In this document: one piece after another, positions 48,191 through 58,022 of the stretch
How the letters are laid out: every line of letters begins with the position of its first letter
How positions within the stretch are numbered: position 1 is the stretch's first letter
NCBI GenBank assembly: GCA_030679145.1
Contig: JAUXTU010000036.1
Location: forward strand, 22,480 to 86,479
DNA: 64,000 nucleotides
Direction: 5' to 3'
Source: Bacteroidota bacterium
Lineage (GTDB): Bacteria; Bacteroidota; Ignavibacteria; UBA10030; UBA8401
Made by a program: the position numbers and the translations under genes
Notes under the pieces: generated by a model
The model's input: only the letters and a program-made list of their open reading frames with translations
What the model was told of the DNA's origin: nothing
Databases searched by the model: none

Positions 48191-48415
48191 CGTGAATCTC
48201 CTTTAAGTTGAATTTCCATTTTTTTCATCAAACGAAAAGAATTTATTTCATTTTACTTTTTTTTCAGAGCCTGCGATTAAAAATGGTAATTTGCCAAACA
48301 GGATTCAACTTTATATTTCATACCAATTTGTCCGATTCCGGTGTGTTTTAGAGCAATTGCACGTTGCTTGCATTGATTGCTCGTAGTATATTCCCTTACC
48401 TTAAAATAAGACGGA

Positions 48416-51400
48416 GTGGTCATGATTCGATTCTTTACTGTATTATTTTTCTTTTTCCTTATTCCTTCTCTCAGTTTTAGTCAAAAAATTCCAAAAGACT
48501 CAACAGCAAAAAAAATGAGTGCCATTGCATTTACAGTAAATGCACCTGGTGCAACCAGTGCATTTGATGATCCAGATACAGATCCGGATGAAAGCATGGA
48601 TGGCATTTGTGCGGATGAAAACGGTAACTGCACAATTACTGCGGCAGTAGGAGAAGCAACCAATATAGGAGTACCCGTTACGATTACATTCTCATCTTCT
48701 ATGACAATTGGGCTTAAGTATGGCATTCTGTTTTTGAGTGGATCGAAAATTCTTGGTGAAGACCATGATGTAAAAATACAATTCAGCACGCCGGAGTTAT
48801 TTGAATTTGAAGACAACAACGAAGTGAAAAATATCACCATTGAAAATGGCGGCATGACACTGCACAACAATAATACCGTTACAGGATGCACATTTATCGG
48901 ATCACCAGAATTAACTATTGTTGGCAGTAACAATATTATCGGCGGTCTTAATTCAGTGGATCGAAATGTTTTTAGAAGCGGTACTATGGGAATTATTATT
49001 GCAATGGATGAAACAATGTCCGGTGGGTTTAATCAGATACTCGGAAATTATATTGGTGTTGATGCCACCGGCGCGGTAGCGAACGGCAACATGATTGGGA
49101 TTGTGGTTCAGGGTGAAAGCGGACAGGGTGAAAATATTATTGACGGCAACGTCATATCGGGAAGTACCACTCACGGAATTTTGATTTCATCATCCGACAA
49201 GAATATTATTCGAAACAATAAGATCGGAACAGATGCAACCGGCTTCTTTGCGTTAGGGAATAAAAACAATGGCATTCATTTCTATAATTCTCAGCAAAAT
49301 CTTATTGAAAAAAATGTTATCGCGGGAAACGGCTGGAGCGGCATTTCATTCAACGGTTCTTCGGAAACTGCAGGAGAATCTTCTTTTAATACAGTTAAAT
49401 TTAATTTTATCGGGGTGAACAAAGATACGCTTCCAATTCCAAACCAGAAACATGGCATTGAAATCATCGGAAAAAGTAATAACAACATCATCGGTTCCAC
49501 GCTGGCAACCGATAGTGATACGAACGTGATTGCCCACAACACAATGTATGGAATCATCACTATCCCCGACACCTTATTAGGTCCGGATTTTCCTCACAAT
49601 AATATTTTCCGTCGCAACAGAATGTACGGCAACAGCGATCCGGGAATTTTAGTGAATTCGAAAACGCAGGAAGATATTACACGTCCGGTGATCGATAGTA
49701 TTCAATTAAATCTTCTTCAAGAATTGATCGTTCATGGTTCGGCAAAACCAAAATCGATTGTTGATGTTTACATGGCATCGTCTTCTGATCCGAACAAGTA
49801 CGGTGAGGGAAGGGATTGGCTTGGAAAAGGAATAACGAACGACAGTGGTCGGTTTGCAGTCAATATCGGTTCGCCGCAATTGAATTGCGATCTGATCACT
49901 GCACTTCAAACGGATGAACAGAAAAATACTTCAGGGAATGCGAAGAATGTAGGAATTGCGCCCCTGATCACATCGCTTACTCAGCATTGTGAACCCCCCT
50001 TATTTGGGGGAATTGCATATGCGAATAATAAATATACTATCCATATCAACTGGAAAAATTTGCCGAAAACAGGAGTGGTGGAATTTAATCTGAACGGAAA
50101 TGTAAAACCGGGCATCATTAATGGAGATATTGCTGACGTTGAATACAATATGAATCAAACAGTAGTTGGGACGAACACATTATCTTGGAAATTGACCACC
50201 TGTGAAAATCGTTTTGCAAGCGGATTAAATAGTTATCAATTCTGCGGAACTCCAGTTCCTGGATGGCTTGATCCGGTTACTGCAATGTGCAGCAGCGGTC
50301 ATTTTAAATACACTCACGAAGAGACATTTCCCGATGTTCCGGGAATAGCAGCAGGTTTGGGAATTCCACCATCGATGGCTTTTGTCGGAGGACTGATCTT
50401 ATCGTTTGCGGATGCTCCGACGTTCACAACAACATTGAACATTCCCGGAGAGTCAACACCGATAGATGCAAATACGTCGTTCAAAATTGGAGAGTATAGC
50501 ACCAGTTTATCCATCTCCGGAACTGCTTCTACAACATTTGCAAACTGCGACAACATTGATCTGACCGGTACTGTTACAATGACCGCTGGCGTATCAAAAG
50601 ATTTTACGTATGGTTTTAATTTTGGCACAATTCCAAGTCCACCAATCCCCGGAATTCAACAATTAGTAGATGTTGCCAATGCCATTTCGCATTCACTCCG
50701 TGTAGGTGCAACTCTATCCGGAGAGATCAGCGGAACAGCAACGCTTGCCGAAGGAATTGAAATTACCGGCGGCAGCGGCGGAGCTACGCTTGCACTTTCT
50801 CCGTTCTTAGATGTTGCAACATTTCACGCGCGTGGAACAGGACAGGTTAAATTTAGTTTTGCAGTTCCATCGTTTTCAGTGACCAGTGTTGATGCATCTG
50901 TTACCGTTACTATTTCAGAATCTATTTCCGGACTTTCAAGATCGTGGTCATTTCCTACCGGTGGAGGGCGCGTACAAGGAGAAGAGGGACAAATTGGTGT
51001 TGAAAATATTTTACGAACGACCATACCGTACAAAGCATTTTCAGGAAAAAGTATTGGTACGGATACAACACTTGAACATGCAATTGCTTGGAATGCAAAA
51101 CCTGCATTCGCCGTGGGACCGAACAATACAAAAGCATTTGCATGGGTTTCGTATCGGATAAGTGGTGCAAATAAAGTGAGCGACATCGCCATAAAATTTT
51201 TTAACGGCATAGAATGGAGTTCAGTCATTGCTGTAACGAACGATGACAATGTGGATAGAAACCCTGCAATTGTTTTTGATAATAGCGGAAATATCGTTGT
51301 GAGTTGGGAACGCAATACATCAGCACAGGCAATACCGGATTCATTACAATATTCTTTTGCCGCCATGAAGAATTTTAATATTATGTATTCCGTTCGTATG

Positions 51401-52513
51401 TCCATCACCGGTTCACAGATCGGTTCGGGAATATTGGGAAATGCTGATACGTATGATGCATCGCCAAAACTTGCAAAAGGAAAAGATGGAAACATCATGC
51501 TTGCATGGCAAGTTGGCAACGGAGAAAATCTTTTTGGTACCGATGCCGCTCCTATGCAATTGGTCGTTGCACATCAATGGAACGGTTCGCAATGGAGCTC
51601 ATTCGATACTATTCCTGCAGCGCAATCGAAAATGTTCCAATGGGATTTTGCCGTGCATGACGGACAGAATGCAATACTTGCATTGGGAAAGGATACGCAA
51701 GACGATCTTTCTACAGGAAACGATTGGGAGATATTTACGATCAAAAAAACAAATGGTGCATGGAGTTCGATTCAACAATTAACAACGAATGCGATAATGG
51801 AATACGGCGTAAACGCTGCATTCACTTACGATGGTATTCCGATTATTACATGGATGCGTGACACATCTATCTTAGGCAGTTATGGCGCTGTTTCTGCATC
51901 TCAAGAGATTTGGATTCCGAATGCCGGAATGGGATTTTTCAACAATTCCTTCGCAGTCGGAAAAGATACAATGGTATTGATCTGGAACGAGGGAACATGC
52001 GCGGTGATATCAATGTCATCCGTGACTCAGCGGAAGTGGAGTGTTCCGAAGTTTGCGCACTTTACTACGGATATACAACGCTCACTGACCGCACAATTTG
52101 CAACGAACGGATCGCTTCATATTGGATATCAGCAATCGCCGTACAACACGCTGCCAAATCAATTTTCCGATTCCGGTTCATTGCAATTGATCTCGATCGA
52201 AAAAGTGTCTTCGCCGCTCGGCATCAATGCGCCGAAGAATCAATCTCCGAAGAATTTTGCATTGCTCGATGCATATCCAAATCCATTCAATGCGTCGGCG
52301 ACCATCAAGTTCATCCTTCCAAAACAAGCGTACAGTGTGTTGACCGTAACAAATATTTTAGGACGGGAAGTCGCGCGGTTAGTTGACGGTGTAACTGCAG
52401 AAGGAGAACATACTGTGGTATTCAACGCAGATCGATTGGCAAGCGGAGTATATTTCTACACACTGCGTTCAGGAAATATCATGCAGACGAAAAAAATAAT
52501 GTTGGTAAAATAA
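48416..52513 (+). CDS. very large secreted protein: parallel beta-helix region plus T9SS sorting domain
   Basis: Signal peptide MIRFFTVLFFFFLIPSLSFSQ; IIDGNVISGSTTHGILISSSDKNIIRNNKIGTDATGFFALGNKNNGIHFYNSQQNLI NosD-like repeats; C-term FALLDAYPNPFNASATIKFIL...GVYFYTLRSGNIMQTKKIMLVK. Confidence 0.85.
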   Translation: MVMIRFFTVLFFFFLIPSLSFSQKIPKDSTAKKMSAIAFTVNAPGATSAFDDPDTDPDESMDGICADENGNCTITAAVGEATNIGVPVTITFSSSMTIGLKYGILFLSGSKILGEDHDVKIQFSTPELFEFEDNNEVKNITIENGGMTLHNNNTVTGCTFIGSPELTIVGSNNIIGGLNSVDRNVFRSGTMGIIIAMDETMSGGFNQILGNYIGVDATGAVANGNMIGIVVQGESGQGENIIDGNVISGSTTHGILISSSDKNIIRNNKIGTDATGFFALGNKNNGIHFYNSQQNLIEKNVIAGNGWSGISFNGSSETAGESSFNTVKFNFIGVNKDTLPIPNQKHGIEIIGKSNNNIIGSTLATDSDTNVIAHNTMYGIITIPDTLLGPDFPHNNIFRRNRMYGNSDPGILVNSKTQEDITRPVIDSIQLNLLQELIVHGSAKPKSIVDVYMASSSDPNKYGEGRDWLGKGITNDSGRFAVNIGSPQLNCDLITALQTDEQKNTSGNAKNVGIAPLITSLTQHCEPPLFGGIAYANNKYTIHINWKNLPKTGVVEFNLNGNVKPGIINGDIADVEYNMNQTVVGTNTLSWKLTTCENRFASGLNSYQFCGTPVPGWLDPVTAMCSSGHFKYTHEETFPDVPGIAAGLGIPPSMAFVGGLILSFADAPTFTTTLNIPGESTPIDANTSFKIGEYSTSLSISGTASTTFANCDNIDLTGTVTMTAGVSKDFTYGFNFGTIPSPPIPGIQQLVDVANAISHSLRVGATLSGEISGTATLAEGIEITGGSGGATLALSPFLDVATFHARGTGQVKFSFAVPSFSVTSVDASVTVTISESISGLSRSWSFPTGGGRVQGEEGQIGVENILRTTIPYKAFSGKSIGTDTTLEHAIAWNAKPAFAVGPNNTKAFAWVSYRISGANKVSDIAIKFFNGIEWSSVIAVTNDDNVDRNPAIVFDNSGNIVVSWERNTSAQAIPDSLQYSFAAMKNFNIMYSVRMSITGSQIGSGILGNADTYDASPKLAKGKDGNIMLAWQVGNGENLFGTDAAPMQLVVAHQWNGSQWSSFDTIPAAQSKMFQWDFAVHDGQNAILALGKDTQDDLSTGNDWEIFTIKKTNGAWSSIQQLTTNAIMEYGVNAAFTYDGIPIITWMRDTSILGSYGAVSASQEIWIPNAGMGFFNNSFAVGKDTMVLIWNEGTCAVISMSSVTQRKWSVPKFAHFTTDIQRSLTAQFATNGSLHIGYQQSPYNTLPNQFSDSGSLQLISIEKVSSPLGINAPKNQSPKNFALLDAYPNPFNASATIKFILPKQAYSVLTVTNILGREVARLVDGVTAEGEHTVVFNADRLASGVYFYTLRSGNIMQTKKIMLVK

Positions 52514-52536
52514 TTCTACCATTTCTTAATAATACT

Positions 52537-52576
52537 AAAAAGTCCGATTTCAATTTTGGATTGTAACGGACTTTTT
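52537..52576 (+). terminator. terminator
   Basis: AAAAGTCCG...CGGACTTTTT. Confidence 0.65.
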
Positions 52577-52695
52577 CTTTTTCACGATACTGTGCTCTGT
52601 AATACATCCAAATAATTGACTCTCCTGTCCGATTTAACTATGTTCCTTCACATAGATATCATCTTTTTGCTCTCACTTCAAAATATGGAGCTCAA

Positions 52696-55059
52696 ATGAA
52701 ACTCTCCACAAACTCTATTCACCTGTTCTTCGTTCTATTTTTAATTCTCTCTTTTCAACTTTCTGCACAGTGGTCCACAAACCCCGCAGTAAACAATGCA
52801 ATTTCAACTGCGGCCGGTGAACAAACTAATCCAGCAATAATCAGCGACGGTCTGGGAGGAGCGATCATAACGTGGAGGGATAATCACAACGGTGCGAGTT
52901 ATGATATCTATGCGCAGAGGATCAATGCATACGGGGTAATTCAATGGACAGCAAATGGAGTTGCCATTTCAATTGCCCCAAGTAATCAATCCATTCCAGC
53001 AATAGTCAGCGATGGATCAGGAGGAGCGATCATTACGTGGTTTGACTCTCGCAGTGGTGTGGACAATGACATTTTTGCACAAAAGATCAATGGGTCCGGA
53101 ACGGTGCAATGGAAAGCTGATGGAGTTACCATTTCAAATGCTGCAGGTAGTCAATCCAGCCCGGCAATTGTCAGTGACGGTTCAGGCGGAGCTATTATTA
53201 CTTGGCAAGATGATAGCCTTAACAATGGAGCAAATAATAACATCTATGCACAGAAGATCAATGCATCCGGAGTTACCCAGTGGGCAGTAAATGGAGTTTC
53301 TATTTCAAGAGCGGCAAATAATCAATGGAGTCCAACAATGGTAAGTGATGGATTTGGTGGAGCGATCATTACGTGGCAAGATTACCGCAGCAATGGAGTG
53401 GAATCTGATGTGTATGCACAGAAGATCAATGCGTCGGGAGTGGTGCAATGGACCCCCGATGGTGTTGCAATAGGCGTTTCATTGGGCAATGAACAAAATC
53501 CAACTATTGTAAACGATGGATCAGGAGGAGCGATTATAACGTGGTACCATTTTACCGGATCAAATTATGACATCAAGGCACAGAAGATCAACGCATCCGG
53601 AATTGTGCGATGGACAGCAAATGGTGTCGTTATTTCAGCAGCAACTAGTCATCAGGTTGTTCCGACACTGGTCAGCGATGGTTCGGGTGGAGCGATTATT
53701 ACGTGGTATGATGAACGCAGTGGAAAGGCTGACATTTATGCGCAGAGGATCAACGCATCCGGAACTGTGCAGTGGACAGCCGATGGAGTTGCTATTTCAA
53801 CAGCAGCTGGTGAGCAATATTCTCCAAAAATAGTCAGTGATGGTTCAGGAGGAACGATAATTACTTGGCAAGATTTTCGCAGTGGAATATATTTTGACAT
53901 TTATGCGCAGAGAATCAACAGCTCCGGAGTTGTGCAGTGGACAGCAGATGGAGTTGCAATTTCGACCTTGACATTTGATCAAACCGGTCCAAAAATGGTT
54001 AGTGACGGTTCTGGCGGAGCAATTATTACGTGGAATGATTATCGCAATGGAACGAATTATGACATTTTTGCACAGCGAATTGATCCGTTAGGAAATTTGT
54101 ATCCCGCGCCATGGATCAAAAAAGCAGGAGATATTGCCAATGATCAGGGAGGAAAATTACGGATACTTTGGGATCCATCCGCTATTGATGTGTGGGGTAA
54201 TTCAACGGTAAAGTCGTACACAATAAACCTTGGTGCAAAAGCGACTGGCATTCTCGGCAAGAGTTCCGAAGCATTTGGTTCTGGTATTTATTGGCAGACG
54301 GTCGATATTGTCCGAGCAGATCAATTGGAAGGTTATAGCGCTGTAGTAAAAACGTACGCCGATTCAGGGTTGCAGGGAATACCGATGTATTATTTTCAAG
54401 TGATTGCAAAGAATTCAGATTCAACCATCTATTGGTATTCTAATATTGACAGTGGTTATTCGGTAGATAATATCCCGCCGGTTGGTGTTGGTGGAGCGGC
54501 AATTATGGCGATCAACAATGGAAGTATTAAATTGCAATGGAATAAAAATAATATTGATAAAGATCTGATGGGATATGTCATCTATCGCAGTACAACAAGC
54601 GGTGTATTACTGAATAACTTTACAAAGATCAAACAGACTGCAGATACTTCGTATGTTGATACATCAACTACACACGGAGCTACGTACTATTATAAAATTG
54701 CGGGAATCGACAATCATGGAAATGTTGGAACACCAAGTGCGGAAGTAAGCCAAATTGTTTTATCAGTAAACGGTACAAAAGGTGTTGCACCGAAAGAATT
54801 TGCGCTTGCACAGAACTATCCAAATCCATTTAATCCATCTACAATAATTGAATTCACTGTTCCTGCAACAGGACGGGCGACGCTGAAAATATTCAATGCA
54901 ATCGGACAGGAAGTTGCAACGTTGTTCAACGGAGAAGCGGAAGCAGGAAAATATCATCAATTACAGTTCAACGCATCAGGATTTGCCAGCGGAATCTATT
55001 TTGCTCGGTTGCAAAATGATGATAAAGTGCAAATGATGAAAATGATGATGATGAAATAA
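52696..55059 (+). CDS. secreted protein with 8 approx. 50-aa repeats, Fn3-like module and T9SS sorting domain
   Basis: Repeat unit ...P.IVSDGSGGAIITW.D.R.G...DIYAQ(R/K)INASG.VQWTADGVAIS; C-term FALAQNYPNPFNPSTIIEFTV...GIYFARLQNDDKVQMMKMMMMK. Confidence 0.85.
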   Translation: MKLSTNSIHLFFVLFLILSFQLSAQWSTNPAVNNAISTAAGEQTNPAIISDGLGGAIITWRDNHNGASYDIYAQRINAYGVIQWTANGVAISIAPSNQSIPAIVSDGSGGAIITWFDSRSGVDNDIFAQKINGSGTVQWKADGVTISNAAGSQSSPAIVSDGSGGAIITWQDDSLNNGANNNIYAQKINASGVTQWAVNGVSISRAANNQWSPTMVSDGFGGAIITWQDYRSNGVESDVYAQKINASGVVQWTPDGVAIGVSLGNEQNPTIVNDGSGGAIITWYHFTGSNYDIKAQKINASGIVRWTANGVVISAATSHQVVPTLVSDGSGGAIITWYDERSGKADIYAQRINASGTVQWTADGVAISTAAGEQYSPKIVSDGSGGTIITWQDFRSGIYFDIYAQRINSSGVVQWTADGVAISTLTFDQTGPKMVSDGSGGAIITWNDYRNGTNYDIFAQRIDPLGNLYPAPWIKKAGDIANDQGGKLRILWDPSAIDVWGNSTVKSYTINLGAKATGILGKSSEAFGSGIYWQTVDIVRADQLEGYSAVVKTYADSGLQGIPMYYFQVIAKNSDSTIYWYSNIDSGYSVDNIPPVGVGGAAIMAINNGSIKLQWNKNNIDKDLMGYVIYRSTTSGVLLNNFTKIKQTADTSYVDTSTTHGATYYYKIAGIDNHGNVGTPSAEVSQIVLSVNGTKGVAPKEFALAQNYPNPFNPSTIIEFTVPATGRATLKIFNAIGQEVATLFNGEAEAGKYHQLQFNASGFASGIYFARLQNDDKVQMMKMMMMK

Positions 55060-55070
55060 CGAAAACAAAT

Positions 55071-55100
55071 AAAAAAGCGCGGAATAATATCCGCGCTTTT
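55071..55100. terminator. bidirectional terminator
   Basis: AAAAAAGCGCGGAATAATATCCGCGCTTTT. Confidence 0.8.
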
Positions 55101-55123
55101 AATATCATTTTGCAAAAAAACTT

Positions 55124-55624
55124 CTATTTGAAATACCAACCAATACTGTATAATAAAATTACAGCAGGCGGATTTGCGATCCCTTTATCTCTGTAATAAT
55201 CATCCATTAATTTGCCCCGGGTAATAACAGAACCCAATCCGATCTGTGCCGTGAATCCACTCGTTTCGGATCGATAGAGATAAGTTACGCCAGCAACACG
55301 CTGACTTAATTTATCTCCGCTTGTTCCTTGATTCCAAAATTGAATTGAAATTGCAGAACTGTTTGATGTTGGTAGAAAATGATAGTTGACTCCCGCGCCA
55401 AAACCGATAAGACCTGCCCCTACTTGAACACCGATTTTGTCCCCGATCAATTGTTCAAAATCAACGCCGATCAGTGAACCGCCTCCTTGCAAAACGCCGA
55501 CAGTGATTGCGTGATCGAATCGTTCGACTGGTTTCTGTTCTTCCTGAACCTGAATTGATTCTTGAGAAAGTGCGAACGAAAAACAAACGATACAGAAAAG
55601 AAATGTAGTTTTAAAAAAATGCAT
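55124..55624 (-). CDS. hypothetical secreted/outer-membrane protein
   Basis: Signal peptide MHFFKTTFLFCIVCFSFALSQ; alternating beta-strand-like segments. Confidence 0.55.
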   Translation of the reverse strand: MHFFKTTFLFCIVCFSFALSQESIQVQEEQKPVERFDHAITVGVLQGGGSLIGVDFEQLIGDKIGVQVGAGLIGFGAGVNYHFLPTSNSSAISIQFWNQGTSGDKLSQRVAGVTYLYRSETSGFTAQIGLGSVITRGKLMDDYYRDKGIANPPAVILLYSIGWYFK

Positions 55625-55737
55625 AATGAATGCTCCGGGATGTTGAATTTAAAAATTTATTAACAGACAAAGATAAAAAAAGTTGCACAAAGATAAAACG
55701 GTAAATTATCCTGCGATAAGAAATTATTATAGGATAA

Positions 55738-57210
55738 TTAATATTTCACATCACCTTGCCGTTCTTTTGCTTTTGCATTCCACACCGGAAGAATTTTTTT
55801 TCTCCATTCGGTTTTTTCATCACTCAGCTTTTTCATATCTAAACCAATGTATGCCTGAGCTTTTGCTTTTGTGGAAAGATCGGGAAACGCAACGACCGGT
55901 GATGCATTATGTTTGATCAGCACTTGAGTGATGAATCTCCGTGCTTCTTCTGCTTTTTGGATTGATGTTCCCAGCACTCGTGCTCCTTCGAGCGGAGAGT
56001 GGAATCCAACGGCGTTTGCTGCAGAAACCCAATCCCACCGCCATTGTGCGTGACGGATCAATTTCAACGCTGGAACAAGTTCGGCAGAATCTGCACCGGC
56101 TTTATACGCCGCCGCCGCTTCAATATGTGCGGCCACGATAGATTTTTCAGCAAGCTGTTTCAGTTCTGTGATCTTATCTTGTCTGTCGCTTACATTTTTC
56201 GTCAGCGTTTGTTCGCTTTCTCGGTGACAGATCTGGCACGAACCGGAAATATTTTCCAATGGTGAAGCGATCTTATGATTGGTGAATTTTACACCTCCCT
56301 CATTTTTATACGGCATGTGGCAGTCTGCGCATGCAACACCGCGCTCAGCATGAATTCCTGTGCGATACAATTCATAATCAGGATGCTGCGCCTTTAAGAT
56401 CGGCGCTTTGCTCAGTTTGTGAACGAAATCGACATGACCGACAGAATCGTAATATGCTTCCATTGCGTCGGCTGAAAATCCTTTATCCCACGGGAAAGTG
56501 AGATATTTTTCCACTTTTCCTTTGAAATAATATTCAACGTGGCATTGTGCGCAGACGAGTGAACGCATTTCCTGCCGCGTTGCGTTATTGATATCTTTCC
56601 CTTGTCGCTGCCATGCTTCGGCAAGAGCGGGACGAGTGATTCTCAAATTCATTGTTTTAGGATCGTGACAATCCTGGCAGCCGATGTTATTTACAATTTC
56701 ATGACCAAGTGAATCCCATGAACCCTTATAAAATTTTGCCGGACCCATGATGTTCATCAACCGCGGAACATCGGGACTCTTGCACGACCAGCATGTTGCA
56801 GGCTGCGGAACTGCGGTGCGAAGCGTATTTCGAATATCATTGATCGCATAATAGTGTCCGCGTGCCTGATTGTAATCTCGCGAGAAAGCGTACCCTGCCC
56901 AGAGCACAACATTCAACGGATCCTCTTCAAGAAGATCACGTTTTTTGTTCCCGCCGTATTTGCTCAGATATGTAGTATCCTTTGTGCTTTTGTATGTTTC
57001 ATATTCACGTGGATAATTTTCTCCCCACACTTCGTTTCTCGGCTCCCAATCAGCGATCGGTTTCACTATTTGATACTGCATCATTGCTTCATTACGCCGT
57101 TCCATGATCGATGCGCCGAGCCAGCCGACGAGAAATACGATAACGATCGTTCCGATGAACAATATCCATGCTGTCCATGGTTTTTTTTCTATGAGTTCAG
57201 TGATTTTCAT
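55738..57210 (-). CDS. nrfA: ammonia-forming cytochrome c nitrite reductase NrfA
   Basis: CWSCK plus CQDCH, CAQCH, CADCH, CQICH heme sites in pentaheme arrangement. Confidence 0.95.
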   Translation of the reverse strand: MKITELIEKKPWTAWILFIGTIVIVFLVGWLGASIMERRNEAMMQYQIVKPIADWEPRNEVWGENYPREYETYKSTKDTTYLSKYGGNKKRDLLEEDPLNVVLWAGYAFSRDYNQARGHYYAINDIRNTLRTAVPQPATCWSCKSPDVPRLMNIMGPAKFYKGSWDSLGHEIVNNIGCQDCHDPKTMNLRITRPALAEAWQRQGKDINNATRQEMRSLVCAQCHVEYYFKGKVEKYLTFPWDKGFSADAMEAYYDSVGHVDFVHKLSKAPILKAQHPDYELYRTGIHAERGVACADCHMPYKNEGGVKFTNHKIASPLENISGSCQICHRESEQTLTKNVSDRQDKITELKQLAEKSIVAAHIEAAAAYKAGADSAELVPALKLIRHAQWRWDWVSAANAVGFHSPLEGARVLGTSIQKAEEARRFITQVLIKHNASPVVAFPDLSTKAKAQAYIGLDMKKLSDEKTEWRKKILPVWNAKAKERQGDVKY

Positions 57211-57264
57211 GAGAGACCTCTATGATAATTTATAATGTTACAACGTCAGAATTTACCTGAGACA

Positions 57265-57855
57265 CTATTTTTCCAAATACTTCTTCATCCATTCCGGCGT
57301 CACTTCCGATGGAACTGGGACGCGGGCGTATGGAACCGATGCCAGACTGTTCACCCGTCCGTGTGGTGTTTCGCGGTGACATTCCCAGCACAATTTTCCT
57401 CCGCCATGTTTTTGCGTATCAAGCGTTACAAACCGTTCTTGAATATTCTGGGTAAGCAATGAATGACAACGAATGCAATTTTCCTGCACAACGGCAGTTC
57501 CTGCATCATGAATATGAATAACCTGCGGTTCCATTCGAAATGTAAACATGAATGAGTGCCTAGTTCCATCCATTGCTTTGAATGCATATTTGCGAAATGG
57601 ATTATCGTGCGGAACATGACAATCGTTACAGACGGTAACGCGAGCATGACTTCCTCGTTCCCATGTTGCATATTGCGGTGCCATTACATGGCAATTCATG
57701 CATGCTTTCGGGTCGTCAGATAGATACGATGTTGCATTGCCAACATACAGTGTTAACGCGCCAAAACCGAATAGTACGCCGCTTACAATAAAAACCTGAA
57801 CGCGCCATTCTTTTGGCGGACGGAAAAAACTTCGTATCGGTTGAATTATTTGCAT
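57265..57855 (-). CDS. nrfH: cytochrome c nitrite reductase small subunit NrfH
   Basis: Single TM then CMNCH, CNDCH, CIRCH, CWECH. Confidence 0.92.
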   Translation of the reverse strand: MQIIQPIRSFFRPPKEWRVQVFIVSGVLFGFGALTLYVGNATSYLSDDPKACMNCHVMAPQYATWERGSHARVTVCNDCHVPHDNPFRKYAFKAMDGTRHSFMFTFRMEPQVIHIHDAGTAVVQENCIRCHSLLTQNIQERFVTLDTQKHGGGKLCWECHRETPHGRVNSLASVPYARVPVPSEVTPEWMKKYLEK

Positions 57856-57873
57856 AAGTTTTTTATACGTTAT

Positions 57874-58018
57874 TTAGTGCAACGGCACAAAGAACTCGAA
57901 ACCAAGTGTTTCATTGTATTTGTAATTTGCTACAATGTCAACTTCAAGTCCGAGATTGGCAATATTCTGTGGTTAAACATAGGAGGCAGTTTCAATTGTC
58001 GAGAAGGTGGATCCGCTG
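57874..58018 (-). pseudogene. C-terminal remnant of an outer-membrane beta-barrel gene
   Basis: Minus-strand frame YSGSTFSTIETASYV*PQNIANLGLEVDIVANYKYNETLGFEFFVPLH* with an internal stop; terminal strands resemble alginate-export-type porins. Confidence 0.4.
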
Positions 58019-58022
58019 TAAG

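Noticed and set aside
49990-50010. CCCCCCTTATTTGG shared by the 1365-aa protein gene (about 49994) and acr3 (about 17204)
   Set aside because: Short low-complexity match in two coding regions; most likely coincidence.
52800-54110. Regularly spaced DNA repeats that could suggest a CRISPR-like array
   Set aside because: Repeats are about 150-160 bp, in frame, and encode a protein repeat with degenerate third positions; no short identical direct repeats with unique spacers.
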